Origin: Macrophomina tecta
Taxonomy: Eukaryota > Ascomycota > Dothideomycetes > Botryosphaeriales > Botryosphaeriaceae
Direction: 5' to 3'
Assembly (NCBI GenBank): GCA_024180945.1
Contig: JAKSGN010000041.1
Coordinates: 372,001-436,000 of the forward strand
DNA: 64,000 bases
Made by a program: the position numbers and the translations under genes. The notes beneath the pieces are model-generated. The model was not told where the DNA came from and made no database searches. It saw only the letters and a list, made by a program, of their open reading frames with translations. This document shows, piece by piece, positions 44,275 to 56,419 of this stretch (within the stretch, counting starts at the first letter, position 1; each line of letters begins with the position of its first letter).

Positions 44275-47269
44275 CTAAGCGCTCTTCTCGTGCTGGGTTG
44301 AGACGCGCTGGAGGGAGACGACTGCAATAATGTCAGTTTAAGTCTGCTAGATTCCTCAAGAGGGAGGATAACTTACCAAAGTCTTCGAGCGACCTCTGCT
44401 TCTGGTCTTTCTTCGGGCTCTTCCCGTGCATCAAATTATCGAATCCGACGCTATCCTGCAAAAGATAATAAAGCCCGCCGAGCACACAGAACACGCCAAA
44501 AGAGAAGATCCAGATGCGCACGACAGCCACAATAGACGTCTGGCCACCGACAAACCAGCCAAACAGACAGAAGAACGTGGCAATGATATCCACGATCAAG
44601 ATAGCGCCGGTGAGCTGCCATGAGGGAATAGAGCTCCAGAAGGGCCCGTTGGCGCGTGTGATGAAGATGAGCCAATTCTCCGTAAGCGAGATCTGGAGGA
44701 ACAAGACCTCGTCGCGGACACCAAAGTTCTGGACAATGCCGCCCGAGACACCCTGACCAGCTGCGTTGGGCAGGTCTTGGTAGGGGAACATGGTCGTCAG
44801 GGTGATCCAGGTGCCGATGGCCAGTACGACGCCGAGAAGGACCGACATGCCCCACAGCTTGGGCAGGTTCCACTTGACGGGCGTCTTGGAGAATGGGGCG
44901 TTGTCGTAGGCGATGGCGAGGGTGGCGATGTCGGCAAAGATGGCGATGAAGACGACGAGTTCGAGGTTGAGCGACGTGTTGAGAATGGCGATCCAAAGGC
45001 CGAGAAAGATTTCCAAGTGTAGGGACAGGGCAATACGGTATACAACGTATGCGTACATGCGATGGAAGATCTGGCGGGAGGTCTTGAGGGCATCGATGAT
45101 GGCGGAGAGGCCGGGAGCGAGGAAGACGATATCAGCGGCAGAACGAGCAGCGTCCGAAGCACCTTCGACGGCGATACCAGTATCAGCCTTCTTCAGGGAT
45201 GGTGCATCGTTGACACCGTCACCAGTCATGGCGACGAGGTAACCACGCTGTTGCAGGATTTCGACCACGTTGTACTTGTGTTGGGGGAACACTTCTGCGA
45301 AACCATCGGCAGCTTCGACGAAATCGTAAATGTCCGATCCAGGCATTTCGCCGCCGCCGCCGAGACCAAGGCGCTCGGCATTGTACACGTTGGTCCCGAG
45401 ACCAAGTTGGCGAGAGGTCTCCCGGGCGATACCAACAGCATCACCAGTCAACATCTTGATAGACAGACCGAGAGTCTTGGCTTCGTTAATGGTGCGAGCT
45501 GTGTCGTGGCGCGGAGGATCAGAGCATGGCATGATGCCAAGAATCTCCCACGAGCTGTCACCACGCTTGCGAGCAACACCGAGCGAACGGAAACCACGAG
45601 TAGCGAATTCGGCGACTTTGTTCTTATAGGCCTCGTCAATGGCTTCCGGGATAGGGTGATCTTCCTCGACGGTCTTCAGAACGAACAGCGGAGCACCCTT
45701 GACGCAGACGATACGCTCACCCTGGGGAGATTCGACGACGGCCTGCACCTTCTTGGAGACGGGGTCGAAGGGATGGAACTCCAAGACTTTGTACTTGGAC
45801 AGGACGTTTTTGGCGCGAGGGTAGAATCTGAGCGACTTCAGGAAAGCCTTGTCGATGGCATCAATACCCTTCTTCTTGCGGGATGCGGCCAGACAAGCTG
45901 TAAGCATCAAATCGTCAGGCTCGACACCTGCTACGGTGTACGGTTCAGCCAGGGAGAGCTTGTTTTTCGTCAAAGTACCAGTCTTATCGGAGCAGAGAAT
46001 TTCCACACCGGCCAACGACTCGATAGCGGACAGCTTCTGGACAATGGCTTGCTTCTTGGCAAGGTACGCAGCACCAACAGCCATCGTCGTAGTGACGACG
46101 GCCGGAAGACCGACGGGCACGCCGATGATGGTAATAGCGAGAGTGAACTCGAGAATGGTGACAATGGGGTTGGAACGGTAGAAAGACGAGATCCAAACGA
46201 TGAGCAGGGTGAAAATGACGAGGATCAGCAGAACTGTACCGATTCCGTTCAAGACCTCGGTGAAATGACCGGTCCCGGCGGAGGCGGAGGCGACCAGGGA
46301 AGCAGCGCGGCCGACGAAGGTGCTATCTCCGGTGGCTGTGACAACCATAAAGGCCTCACCGCGCTTGATGGCGGAAGATGCATAGCAAGTATCACCCTTG
46401 TGCTTATCGACAGCCAACGACTCGCCAGTAATGGCGGATTGATCAACTTGCAGAAAGGCGTCTTCAGTGACAACGCGGCCGTCGGCGGGGATGATGGTGC
46501 CCTACGCGACTGCGTCAGAAATCGAGCGCTCAGCCAGACGCATCTGCTCGAGAACAAACCTCTTCAATCTGAAGGATGTCACCAGGAACAACCTCGGGCG
46601 CCTCAATTTCGACAAGCGCACCGTTGCGGAGAACGGTGGCCTTGAGGGCAAGCGTCTTCTTAAGCTCGTCGACAATGGAACCGGCTTGGAATTCTTGGAC
46701 AAACCCGACGGTGGCGTTTAACAAAAGCAGGGCGCAAATGACACCAAAATCCACCCAATCCTGGAGGCCAGCAGCCAGGATTGCAGCGGCCTATTGCAGG
46801 CAAAGTCAGCATGGATGGGCAAGTGTCAGGCCAGGGGAACTGGCTTTACCTCCATAACGAACTGAATGGGGCCAACAAAGTACATCAGGAACTTTAGGAT
46901 GAGGTTCTCCTTCTCTTCCTTCATCTGATTCGGACCGAACTTTTTCCTGCGGGCCAGGACTTCATCGGTACTGAGGCCTTGCACGGTGCTGGTCTGGAGG
47001 AGCTCTTCGGGGACAACACGGGCGCCGCCGGGCTGGGTTTCCTCTTCTTCGGGGTCGATGTGAGCGTCTTGCGACTCGAGCTCCTCGATGAGGGCGTCCA
47101 TGTCCTCTTCTTCCTCGTCGTCGTCATCGCTGGCGGCGGGCTTCTTGGGGGGCAGGTCCTTGGGCCTCTCGTCGTGAGACTTCTTCTCGTCAAAGCCGCC
47201 GGAGGGCACATCGGCGCCCAGATGGTTGCGGGGCGCAGCTCCCTCGGAGCTGCTGTTGGTGTCGGCCAT
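44275..47269 (-). CDS. PMA1: Plasma-membrane H+-transporting P-type ATPase
   Basis: Four exons, 47269-46850, 46790-46560, 46501-44377 and 44321-44275, encode 940 residues. The N-terminus is acidic ([17 protein letters not shown]) as in fungal Pma1. Core motifs are ITGES in the actuator domain, [11 protein letters not shown] with the phosphorylated Asp near residue 389, [13 protein letters not shown], and [22 protein letters not shown]. Ten hydrophobic segments fit the family. The last exon of 47 nt supplies the autoinhibitory tail ending [15 protein letters not shown], which holds the Ser/Thr sites that control glucose activation in yeast. The enzyme pumps protons across the plasma membrane and drives nutrient uptake. 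A GTG just upstream in frame is not taken as start; ATG at 47269 matches the family. Confidence 0.97.
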
Positions 47270-50200
47270 GGCGCGCACCTAGACAGACTGGCTGCTGAGA
47301 GAAGTGGAGGTGAAGGCTGGCAGAAGCTGGCGAGCGAAAGAGGGTGGAATGCAAACGCTGGGTCTGGTAAGCGTGCGTTTTATTTGCTGTGGTGGGCATT
47401 GGAGTTGTGGCCGAGACAATCGGACCAGAGCAGCAGCTCTTTCAGGGCCAATTCCAGGGCACGACTGTGCACCTGCCGTCACCGACTTTACCAACAACGA
47501 GGCTCGCGCAACCACGGACAACGTACCTGGTCACCCGAGGCCCAATGGCAGGCAATTGGCCGGCAGCAAGACGCACGCAAGCAACGACGTAGCGAGGCTG
47601 CGTGGGGGGGCAGTGAGGGACTGAGCGGACAGCGAGAGGAGCGCAGGCTGACGGGGGGTTGGCGGCAGCAGTAGCGGCAGCAGTAGCGGCAGCAGTAGCA
47701 GCAGCAGCAGCAGCAGTAGCAGCAGCAGGCCGGAGCGGCGTGAGGGGCAGCGGGCGCCTTTAAGGGCAGCGCGCATATGACGAGGGCGCGCAGACGGGAG
47801 GCAGAGCAGCGCAGAGGCAGATACTCAATCCCGGCTGACTCTCGATCGCGCGTGCGATTAGCGCAATCAGCATGCTGCTCCGCACCCAACCAGCCATTCC
47901 CCAGCTTGCATGCGTTCCCTCGAGCTGGGTGGCTGTAACATTGCCATCAAAACAACGCCCGAACCGGCTAGTCAGCGCAGGCCCAATCTTCAACAATATG
48001 CAAGGCTCCGGGCATGATGCAGCTGCCTGCGCGTCGCAGAGGCTCCCGGAGACTTTGGTGCGCACCGCTCGCACCAGCACGACCTCGCGAGCTGGGGCAG
48101 GGCCGGTCTCCAGCCAGGGCGACAGCGACGGCAGTCAAAAGACGATACAGGTAAATATGCACACCCCCGCAGGAGCTTGGGCCCCGCGACCCGCTAGCGC
48201 GCCATGCCCGTCCAAACGCAGGCCCATCATCTGACTGAGTGAGCGGAAACGCGCGCTTTGTAAGGCCCGGCGCGTCAATGCGGCTGCGAGGCCAGGCCCG
48301 GTCGCGGTGCCCGCAATTGCACGCTGCTGAGGCAATTCGCGGCCTCGCAGCGAGCGGGCGTGGTAATGGAAGAGGAGCGAAGCAGCATGACGCTACAGGG
48401 CACCCCCCTGCCGGCTCGCGCATCCCGCCCGCCAATCGCCGCCGCCCGTCTGGTGCGGGGAATAGCGCCGCCGTTGTCACTCTACTCTTGCTTTTGCCTT
48501 GCGCGCCGACAACCACCTGCCCCAGCCCTGCCCGCAGGCTGCCTCCGTCCACGATAGCAGGCCGCCGCCCTGGTCCCGCTCGTCGAGCGCCGCGCCCCTC
48601 GCCGCTTACGCCAGTCCGCCGTGTTTCATTCCCCGTCTCGGTGCGTAACGTTGCCAGCTGATAAGCCTGCCCTTGGGCGCTGGGCATAGTCGCTGCTTGG
48701 CACCGCCGGGAGTTTGTCCCTTTGCTCGCCCGCCCGCCCGCTTCTCGGCCAGCGCCACGCGCGGGTGCTCGCTACTTCGGTTGGCTCGTCGAGACCCTGC
48801 ACCCATGGCCCATGGCAGTGGTCGAATTGTGCGCGTCGCCTGTGGTTGCAACGGTTCGATTACGCTCAGGCTCCGCCGAGCGCCAAAGTGGAGCGCGCAC
48901 ACTCCACGATCTGCGAGGGATCCACTTTCCACCCTCCACTCCCGCAGCTAAGCACGACCGAGGCCAAGCCTCTCTCCGCCTTGCCCTCACCTCAACCCAT
49001 CGCCTGCTGCAGCCTGAGCGCTGCCGCGTCTTCTCCCCGAATTTCGAGGCCAAGCGCCTCGCTGCACGATCTAGTACCGGTACGTCTGTGACGTTGTTTC
49101 CGCCCAACGTTGCGCGCCTCTTGGCCGTCGCCCGTACCACCTACCAAGCCCTCAACACCGTTACCATCTCCCGGAGATTAAGACGCCTGAACCATCCCTC
49201 CTTGCGCTCGCTCTGCTCTAGCTCTCCGAACCACTGCTCACCCCATCACTCATGTCTCACCCCTCCAGCGAACCAGCCGCCGACAACACAGCACTATGCC
49301 CTTATGCCTCCGCGCCCGCGCCTGCGACACCCTCCCCTTTCTTGGCCCACTCCCACCGCCCTGCTGACTCGCCAGCGGACAACTAAAGACGCACACAAGC
49401 ACACAAACCATCCCACCGCGCCAAGAAACACCAAGCCCGCACCGCCCCGCCGTCTCCCAACCACAGATCCGCTCCGCCGCGACTAAAAGCAAAAACATTC
49501 CAGGCCTCCGAGGCGCAGAGAAGAAATACACCGGTCCTTGGAACAGAGTGCTTACGCGGCAGAAGCATCCCCCAAAAGTCTGCCCGCCAACGTATAATAC
49601 CGCGCGAACGCGATCTGGACATCGCGAGCCAAGCCACAAACAAGATCCGCCCGGGGCTCCACTTATCTGGCTGCAGGGCAACGCGTCCTCGGCGCAGTGT
49701 CTTTTGTGGTGTGGTTTAAACGCACCGCCGCGGCTGCCAGCCGTGGCGCTGTCTTTCCAACACCATGTTCTCCGGTATTTTTGATCTCTCCCCGGTAGCC
49801 CTCAGCCCTGTTCGTTTGGGGTGTATGCGCCTTCCATAATTTAGGTTGGCTGCAGATTGCCTGCCGGTGAAACTTACCGTCGAGCCAAAAAAAAAAAAAA
49901 AAATCCCCGCGTGCGCAGCGCCAAACTTCGCCGATCTCCGATTGTCTTGAGGTTCGGCAAAGACGTCATGGTGGGTGACTGACTAGTGAGGAGTAGGATG
50001 TGGTGCAGGAGACTGGCTGTGATACGCGCATAGCTGTGCGCGCCTGATCTTGCTTTCGACTTGGTCTGCGATTGGAATGTAGATTCCTTTTGCCTCTTCT
50101 TGGCCAATGGTGGGTTGGTTATTCTGGTAGCAGAATATCTGCGCGTTTCAGACTCGAAGCGGCGCCCAGGATTGCTCTTGAAAGGTACATTTGGGGAATC

Positions 50201-51405
50201 GGCCCGACAAGTATAAACTTGTGCGTCTCCTGCTTCTCATTGGTCTTGGTGAAGCGCGTCTTTGCCTGTTTTTGGCACAGTGGGGATTAGTGAGGTAGAT
50301 TTTCTTGATATGTGTTCTCCAATGTACCATCGCATATTTCATTTTCCACCAACTCCATAGCATTCTTCCTTATCCATACCCATATTTATACCTACATCCG
50401 CTACGTACATAGCCTGAACTGTCACAAACCTCAAGATGGCTTGGATGAGAGCATTAGCGGTGCAGTACATGAAGCCTCTGCAAGGGAATGGAGCTACCAT
50501 CTGAACGATGGCGTATGGCATGAAGGCTTCATCCAGTCTAGAAAGGCACTAGGAGGCTTTATGGGTAGCGCAACTTGTTCCGTAGAGATGACTCCGCGGC
50601 TTTCAAGAAATGCACATGGCACAATGTCAGCCTTCAACCTACCTTTAAAATGAAAATGATTACGAAGAATCCATCCGCCCTCGGAACTACACTCCTCCAT
50701 CCACCAGAGCGTATGCCCACTGTACTAGAACTGCGGCTGGACACCAACTGATCTCCCTGTCTTTGCACCAGCTATTTCTCCTACACTCGGCCACGTCGTG
50801 TCTCATGCTCTGTCATCAGATTCGACTCGTAACGTGCCCGAGCTCTGTTTTGTGGGCGGCATCGACAGGCGCCATTGAAAAGGCTCCCGTCTATCACGGT
50901 GGAGCCTCTTCTTCGCAAACACTTCCAAGCGATGCTGTTGGGGGCGGGGCGGAGAGCCATTCACGGAGCTTACTGAACGGCAGCGTTGTGGGATGCCGAG
51001 ATTCAACTGAGCCAAAGATTGGTCTACAGAGGGACCTTCCTACTCATTTCTACTTGTAGCTAGCTACTTAGACAATACACCCACTTCGCCACGAACCAGC
51101 TTCCTTAAGTTTGAGCTTCGACTGTACCCGTAGTGGCGCTCGCGATGAAAGCCGAGCTGTTCCTCGGGACTGTGGCGGCTCATGATATGGTTGAATACAT
51201 CATTGTTCCAGTGCCTTGCGTGGGCCCTTCCGTATCGGTGCCTAGGCTCCTTCCTGTGTTGTACTTCTGCCTGCCCAAACGCTTAAATCTTCCTCTTCTT
51301 TCTCATCTTCCTTCTCATCTTCCTCTTCTTCTTCATCTTGAACCCAAACTTCTTCCACAACTCTCGCTCCACCAGAGTCCGACCGGACAAAATTCCACCT
51401 GAATC
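47270..51405. other. Long gene-poor region between divergent H+-ATPase and protease genes
   Basis: About 4.1 kb without a supported gene. It should hold the H+-ATPase promoter on the left and the protease promoter on the right. Open frames are Ala/Arg/Pro-rich and overlap on both strands, as in GC-rich noncoding DNA. A17 lies at 49887-49903. A C/T-rich tract at about 51290-51345 directly precedes the protease start. Confidence 0.55.
47663..47728. repeat. Trinucleotide microsatellite (CAG with interspersed TAG/CGG)
   Basis: About 22 triplets of mainly gcagcagta/gcggcagca form lie about 400 bp upstream of the H+-ATPase start, probably in its 5' leader or promoter. No protein frame uses it. Confidence 0.8.
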
Positions 51406-52907
51406 ATGGCCCCCCTCACCGTTTCTCGATTCTCTCCCGTTCGCTCGCCGCTCCGAGCTGGATGCACACGTGTTACCAAACCGTCACCAGAAAAGAGAAG
51501 CTCTGATGGGATCGCCGTCATTGCTCGTAAGTTTAACGCCAACACGTCGAGTACTGAAAGCGGATCCCCTGTGAAAAAGAGTGCTATTCGGGAGAACGCA
51601 GTACTTGGTAAGTCTTCTCGCCTCATTAACAGCAGACTCTCTTCTTGACCAATACATTTGCAGATCAGCAATTCGATATCGAACTTGGCACTCCGAACGC
51701 GCAACTCAGTCAGACAATCCTGGACTCGAAGCACGTGAAGTTACCCTTCTCACTCATGACCAACGGAAGGTACACCGTACCCCCCAACGACGAGGCCTGG
51801 GCGCAGCTGTCGTCCCTATTCCAGGATACGTTTGGCGTGGAACTCTGCCCGCCATTCCTCATCATCCGCGTCGCAAAACTTCCTCCCCGTCAGCCGGTGA
51901 CTGTTGCCGGCATGCCCCTCCGCCTCACCACTGACAAGCACGACACCTTCTTTGAGCGCGGTCGCACTGGCAAGGGCGGTAACCTCTTGCACCACCTGGA
52001 TCTGAACAAGGAGTGGTTGACTGATGCGATCATGGGCCAGGTTCTCCAAAGCATCGACAGTGTCTCTCCGACACGTGTCATGTGGTTCTCCTGTTTCTGG
52101 CAGATCGTCATACCTGACGGCACCCCCCTCGAATCTGTTCCCGGAAGGGTTGGCAGACAGATCGTCTACTACCGGTACCAGTCGGAGATCCCAGAGCCAA
52201 GTCTCGCTGCTGGGGGGGCCAAGGACCCTGACACGGTTTGGGACAACACCAACTACCTCACCGCCCCGGGCTCTATCCTCCGTCCCGGAATCATGCTTTC
52301 TTCTTCCGAGCGTTCCGGAGAATCTTGGTTGAAGACCAGTTCTGGGGTCTTGGTCGCTAATTCGATGGGTGAAAAATTCGTCACAGCCTCCACTCACGGA
52401 TTCAACCCTGACGGAGAAGTCTGACATCCCTCTCCGAAGGGCGACCTCATCGGAAAAGTCGTTCAAGAGTTCCCGCACACCGACATCTGCCTCATCAAGC
52501 TCAACAAAGGAATCACGTACATCAACGAGACATTCCAGAGTGGCTTCGATCCTCTTGGCACGACTATCAAGGAGTTCGCCGTCCCGACTCCTCCGGAAAC
52601 CAGAGGCTGGGATATCGGGACCATGAACAACCCTTACTCTGGCTACGCTGACGGAAATGTCATCGCTCTTGGTGTCGCTGTCTCGGTTGATCCTGAGCAC
52701 AAGTACACTAAGCAGAGATGGATCACCTTCCAGTGTGGTGGTGAGGACATTGATGGCAGTTGCGGCAGTCCAATCCTCGATGAACAGGGAAGAGTGTTGA
52801 GCTTCTTCCGGTACCAGATCGACAACACGAAAGACACCTTTGCTATCGAGGCCGTCGAGTTGCAAAAGCTTGGGTTTGAGGTCGTTCAGGGAGAGCACAC
52901 ATTCTGA
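51406..52907 (+). pseudogene. Trypsin-fold (V8-like) serine protease family protein with an in-frame stop
   Basis: Exons 51406-51607 and 51664-52907 give a 482-codon frame in consistent phase, except for TGA at 52422-52424 between GFNPDGEV and HPSPKGDLIGKVV. The protein has no signal peptide. Its C-terminal half carries a trypsin-like triad: His in VTASTHGF, Asp in HTDICLIKL and Ser in GSCGSPILDEQGRVLSFF. The stop falls between the His and the Asp, so the 5' product would lack Asp and Ser and be inactive. Because the rest is clean, this is either a recent nonsense mutation, a sequencing error, or two proteins. Similar intracellular fungal proteins of about 480 residues exist, with unknown role. 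Confidence 0.75.
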
Positions 52908-53250
52908 GGTACTTCTTCACTTCCCCTTCGTTCATGACTTACCTCAACTCTTCTGATTTGGGGGGCGTCCTCTTGTTCTAAGGGGTTTCATGTTAACCAA
53001 AACAAGTGTACCATTCACCTTTGTTAAGCCAATCAGCGCATATTTCCTTCGGTATTTTCGACTTTGAGGTTGTTCAGGGACAGCACACGTTCTGAGGTAC
53101 TTCTTCAATTCGCCTTCGTACATGACTTACCTTAGCTCTTCTGATTCGGGGGATTTCTGGCTCTGAGGGTTATTCGTGTTAACAAAACAAGTCTACCCTT
53201 CACCTTCGTCAAGGCAACCAGCGCATATTTTCGTTTGTATTTTCGATATG
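52876..53250. repeat. Tandem duplication of the protease gene's 3' end (two units of about 187 bp)
   Basis: The unit starting tttgagg at 52876 recurs at 53063. Both include the last codons (FEVVQG, then HTF and TGA) and about 150 bp of 3' flank. The second unit differs by scattered substitutions, so the duplication is not recent. It may be all that remains of a tandem paralogue or an unequal exchange. Confidence 0.8.
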
Positions 53251-55085
53251 GCTTCTTAAAAGTTCATATGGGTAATGATGGCATGGGGTTGTACCAGCTC
53301 ATCAAGGGCGGGCAGACACTAGCTACCAGAGAATAAATGCTAAGAAAACCTTCCCACATGCTTCACGGTAGTTTACCAACCATATTTTGACCTTCGGGTT
53401 AAAGTACCCGTTTGAAAAGCATTTTTCGCTCCCAGATACCTGGCGTCATTGATTTTGCGTGTCTCTGCACCTGCTCGTAGAAGAAAGGCGAGCCCGATTC
53501 GTGACACTGGCCAGTAATGCATCATGCTCAATGATTAATAACATTCAAGACTCATGAGTGAAGCGCCACTAGAATCACAACGTCTACTAATGGGTACTTA
53601 TTGTGAAAATATGCCACGGGTTCTCCGACTTGGCTGACGAAGCCGATGCTTAGGGGGTGAGGAGAAAGAGAGTAATGCCCTATTTCGGTGTGCTGCCATA
53701 AAGGTGAGCGTTATTTCTATCTACTCGCATGCGCAGACCTACTTCGCAACGAACCCAACAAGGGAGTCTCTCACAGCCGGTTTTGTAAACTGGCCACTTC
53801 CTGACTCCACCCAGCCAACGCGGCGCTCCCGTGCTCTGAATGATGCCTCCGCCTGCGTGACATCTGCCGCAGCCACGAGGCCCAATCCCCATTCCCAGCG
53901 GCGGACGTGCGCCGCCTACGGAATCCGACATTCCACCTCTGTCAGAAGTGCAATTCCGCCGCTGAGGATGCAGATACGATGTCCAGTCCTGGTGCTGGTC
54001 TCGATTGGCAACGCAATGGCACATACAACCTACGTGCAATCAAAATGACGACCGCCTGGCTCCCGCCGGCGTCTTTCGTCGCCGCCGCCTGCCCGAGGCC
54101 TCTACAGCAGGCCCTGCCAGAGCAGTATCGATGCCAAGAGACCGTCCACCTCAGCACTGCCCACACTTACGCATCCCCATGAAGCAAAGCGAGATCTTCG
54201 CTGCTGGCCAGCGCTACCAGCAGTGGGCAGCACCCAGCCACCTCCTCGCACGCGCGCAACGCACGCACGGCGCTGAAACTCATCTGCAGACGGCGCGCAG
54301 ACCAGACGCGCAGCGAAGGGGGGGGGGGGGGGGGGGGGCGGCAGGTCAAAGTCTGTGTTGTGTGCTTCCGCCGCGCGGCCAAGACGCAGCCAAGGCCGAG
54401 CGGGGACCAGGACAAGAGGTCGCAAGGAGGTGCGATCGTCATTTTATCAAGGGACAGTGAGGCGAGCGCGCAGCCCGGGCCCTGGCTGCGCGAGAGCAGT
54501 AGATCGGGTGCAAGGCTAATCTGTCGCCTTGAAACGGAGCTTGGCCTCTGTCTCGAAAACTCCCTAACCCCTTTCAGCACTGACGAGAGGAAAAGGTAGG
54601 ACGGGCAGAGCGGGCCACCGGTCCGAGCCCCCCCAACCCGCTATTGCAGCCAAGAATCTTCATGCCAAGCCGATAGTCAGGGTTGAGACAATCAAAGGAA
54701 GAGCATAAAACATATAACGACTCGTTAATGAAAGAGCTGAGTTTGGATAACAAAGAATGCACCGAGAGCGTACAACAATAAGCCGAGATTGCAAAACTGA
54801 AGGGTATCATATTTCCAGCTGTGTGAGCCGGATCTCGTGTAAGAGATAATCTCACCCAGATCCCCCCGGACCGCCCGTTCGTCCCGTTCCATGTCCGTGT
54901 GTAATACGCGGCTCTCGTTGCCTTGCCGCCTAAACTCCCCCCCCCCTTCCCCCGTTGTCCGACCTTATGAATAAGGCCGAAGGGCACTTTTTGAGTAAGT
55001 GCGAATAAGCTGCCTCGATCCCTCCGATGGCGGCCCCCACGCGCTATACACCAGTAATACCCGATCAAGAAACCCACCGAACCAT
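53251..55085. other. Intergenic, convergent 3' ends of protease and RNase H1 genes
   Basis: No gene is seen. A G21 run lies at 54318-54338. Short frames at 53700-54460 are low in complexity and unrecognised. Confidence 0.6.
54318..54338. repeat. G21 homopolymer
   Basis: Twenty-one consecutive G residues lie between two gene 3' ends; its length is likely unstable or imprecise in the assembly. Confidence 0.85.
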
Positions 55086-56419
55086 CTAAGCACCCCGCAA
55101 AGCAGCCTGCGCGTTTCTCGCGCCCTGGACGGCCAGCGCATCGGCGGCGATGTTACCCGGGTCGTCGGCGTGGCCCTTGAGCCAGGTGAAGATGGTCTTG
55201 GTGCCGATTTTTTCGCGCTCCTCGATGCGCGCCACGATGGGTTCGACGAGGTCCTTGTTCTCGACCGGCTTCTTGCCGGACGTCTGCCAGTTGTTCTTGC
55301 GCCACGACTTGTACCACACCGTCACGCAATTGATGCCGTAACTGCTGTCCGTCCTGATCTCGACATCGCGCTGCAGCGGGGCGATGTCGAGGGCGCGCTG
55401 AATGGCCGTGAGCTCGGCGCGTTGGTTGGTCTGGCGGGCGCCGGCAAGACCTTCGGACACGTTCCTGTGGAGGAAACAGAGTTTAGCTTTGAAGATCACT
55501 AGAAGGATTAGGCTCTGCCGCTTACCTCTTGTCCAAGGGCCCGAAAAATACGCCCACGCCGGCGACTGAGCCCTTCTTGCCATTTCCTAGCGCGCTGCCG
55601 TCCGTGCAAATCTGGAGGATGCCGCCCTTGGAGTCGCCGGTTGCCATTTTCTTGGTGGCGGCCATCTGCTCTTCCGTCTTCCACTCGACCTTCCCTGTCT
55701 CGGGGTTCAGCATAACGCGGGGATCAAAGCCGTCCTCCGCGCCCTCGGGCAGCGGGCCGGTACCGGGCTCCCACGGACCTGAGTCTGCATCCTCAGCTGC
55801 AGCTGACTTCTTCTGCTTCTTGGCCGGTGGCTCCTTCTTACCGGCCAATGCTGTCTCGGACTGGTCGTCGGGGTCGACGGAGACGTTCGACACCGATTCG
55901 CCGGCCTTCTTTCCTTCCTTCACGAACGCTTCGGCTTCGGCGCGCGTGGGGAACGCCTTGAATTTGGGACGCGTCCAGCCGATGGTCTGCTTCTGCGCTG
56001 AAGGCCAATCAGTGTAGACGCCGGGAACACGGCCGCTCTGGACGGCATAGAACTTCTCGGGGTTCCCATTTGAAGCGGTTCCGGAGATGAATGCTTCAGC
56101 TTCAGCCGTGCTGGGAAAGGACTTGTCTGGATGTTATGATTGGAGCATTAGCAAACGCAGCACGCAGTGGAAGTTGTGGGGTGGATGGATAAAGGGCACA
56201 CGCACACACAGCACCCTTGAAGCCTTTGACTTGGGCCAGACAGTCATTCCAGTTGCTGTAGACACCCGGCTTGCGTCCGGCTTGCACAGCGTAGAACCTG
56301 GGCTCGCCCGCGCGCTTCCTCTTGGTGCCGGATGAGGCGTTGCTCGTGGCCGCGTTGGACCGCAGCTCGTCGTTCTCGCCCGCCGGCCCCGCAGTCGGCG
56401 AAGCTTTGTCCTTGGCCAT
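55086..56419 (-). CDS. Ribonuclease H1 with two N-terminal hybrid-binding domains
   Basis: Three exons, 56419-56206, 56126-55526 and 55464-55086, encode 397 residues. Two viroplasmin-like RNA:DNA hybrid-binding domains are seen: RFYAVQAGRKPGVYSNWNDC with GFKGAVYKSFPSTAEAEAFI across the first splice, and KFYAVQSGRVPGVYTDWPSA with FKAFPTRAEAEAFV. After a Lys/Glu-rich linker the RNase H domain carries Asp in CTDGSALGNG, Glu in NQRAELTAIQRAL, Asp in IRTDSSYGIN, and Asp/His in WLKGHADDPGNIAADALA. It cuts the RNA strand of RNA:DNA hybrids in nucleus or mitochondrion. The first donor site is placed at GTGCGT because this restores the conserved GFxGAxxKxF motif. Confidence 0.93.

Noticed and set aside
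46501..46559. Reading the H+-ATPase without the second intron
   Set aside because: Continuing past QIEE hits a stop; splicing 46559-46502 joins QIEE to GTIIPADGR exactly as in the family.
45062..46645. 527-codon plus-strand open frame
   Set aside because: Antisense to the H+-ATPase; it crosses an intron of that gene and has no family marks.
52422..52424. Selenocysteine reading of the protease TGA
   Set aside because: Ascomycete fungi are not known to have the selenocysteine machinery; a nonsense mutation, readthrough or error is simpler.
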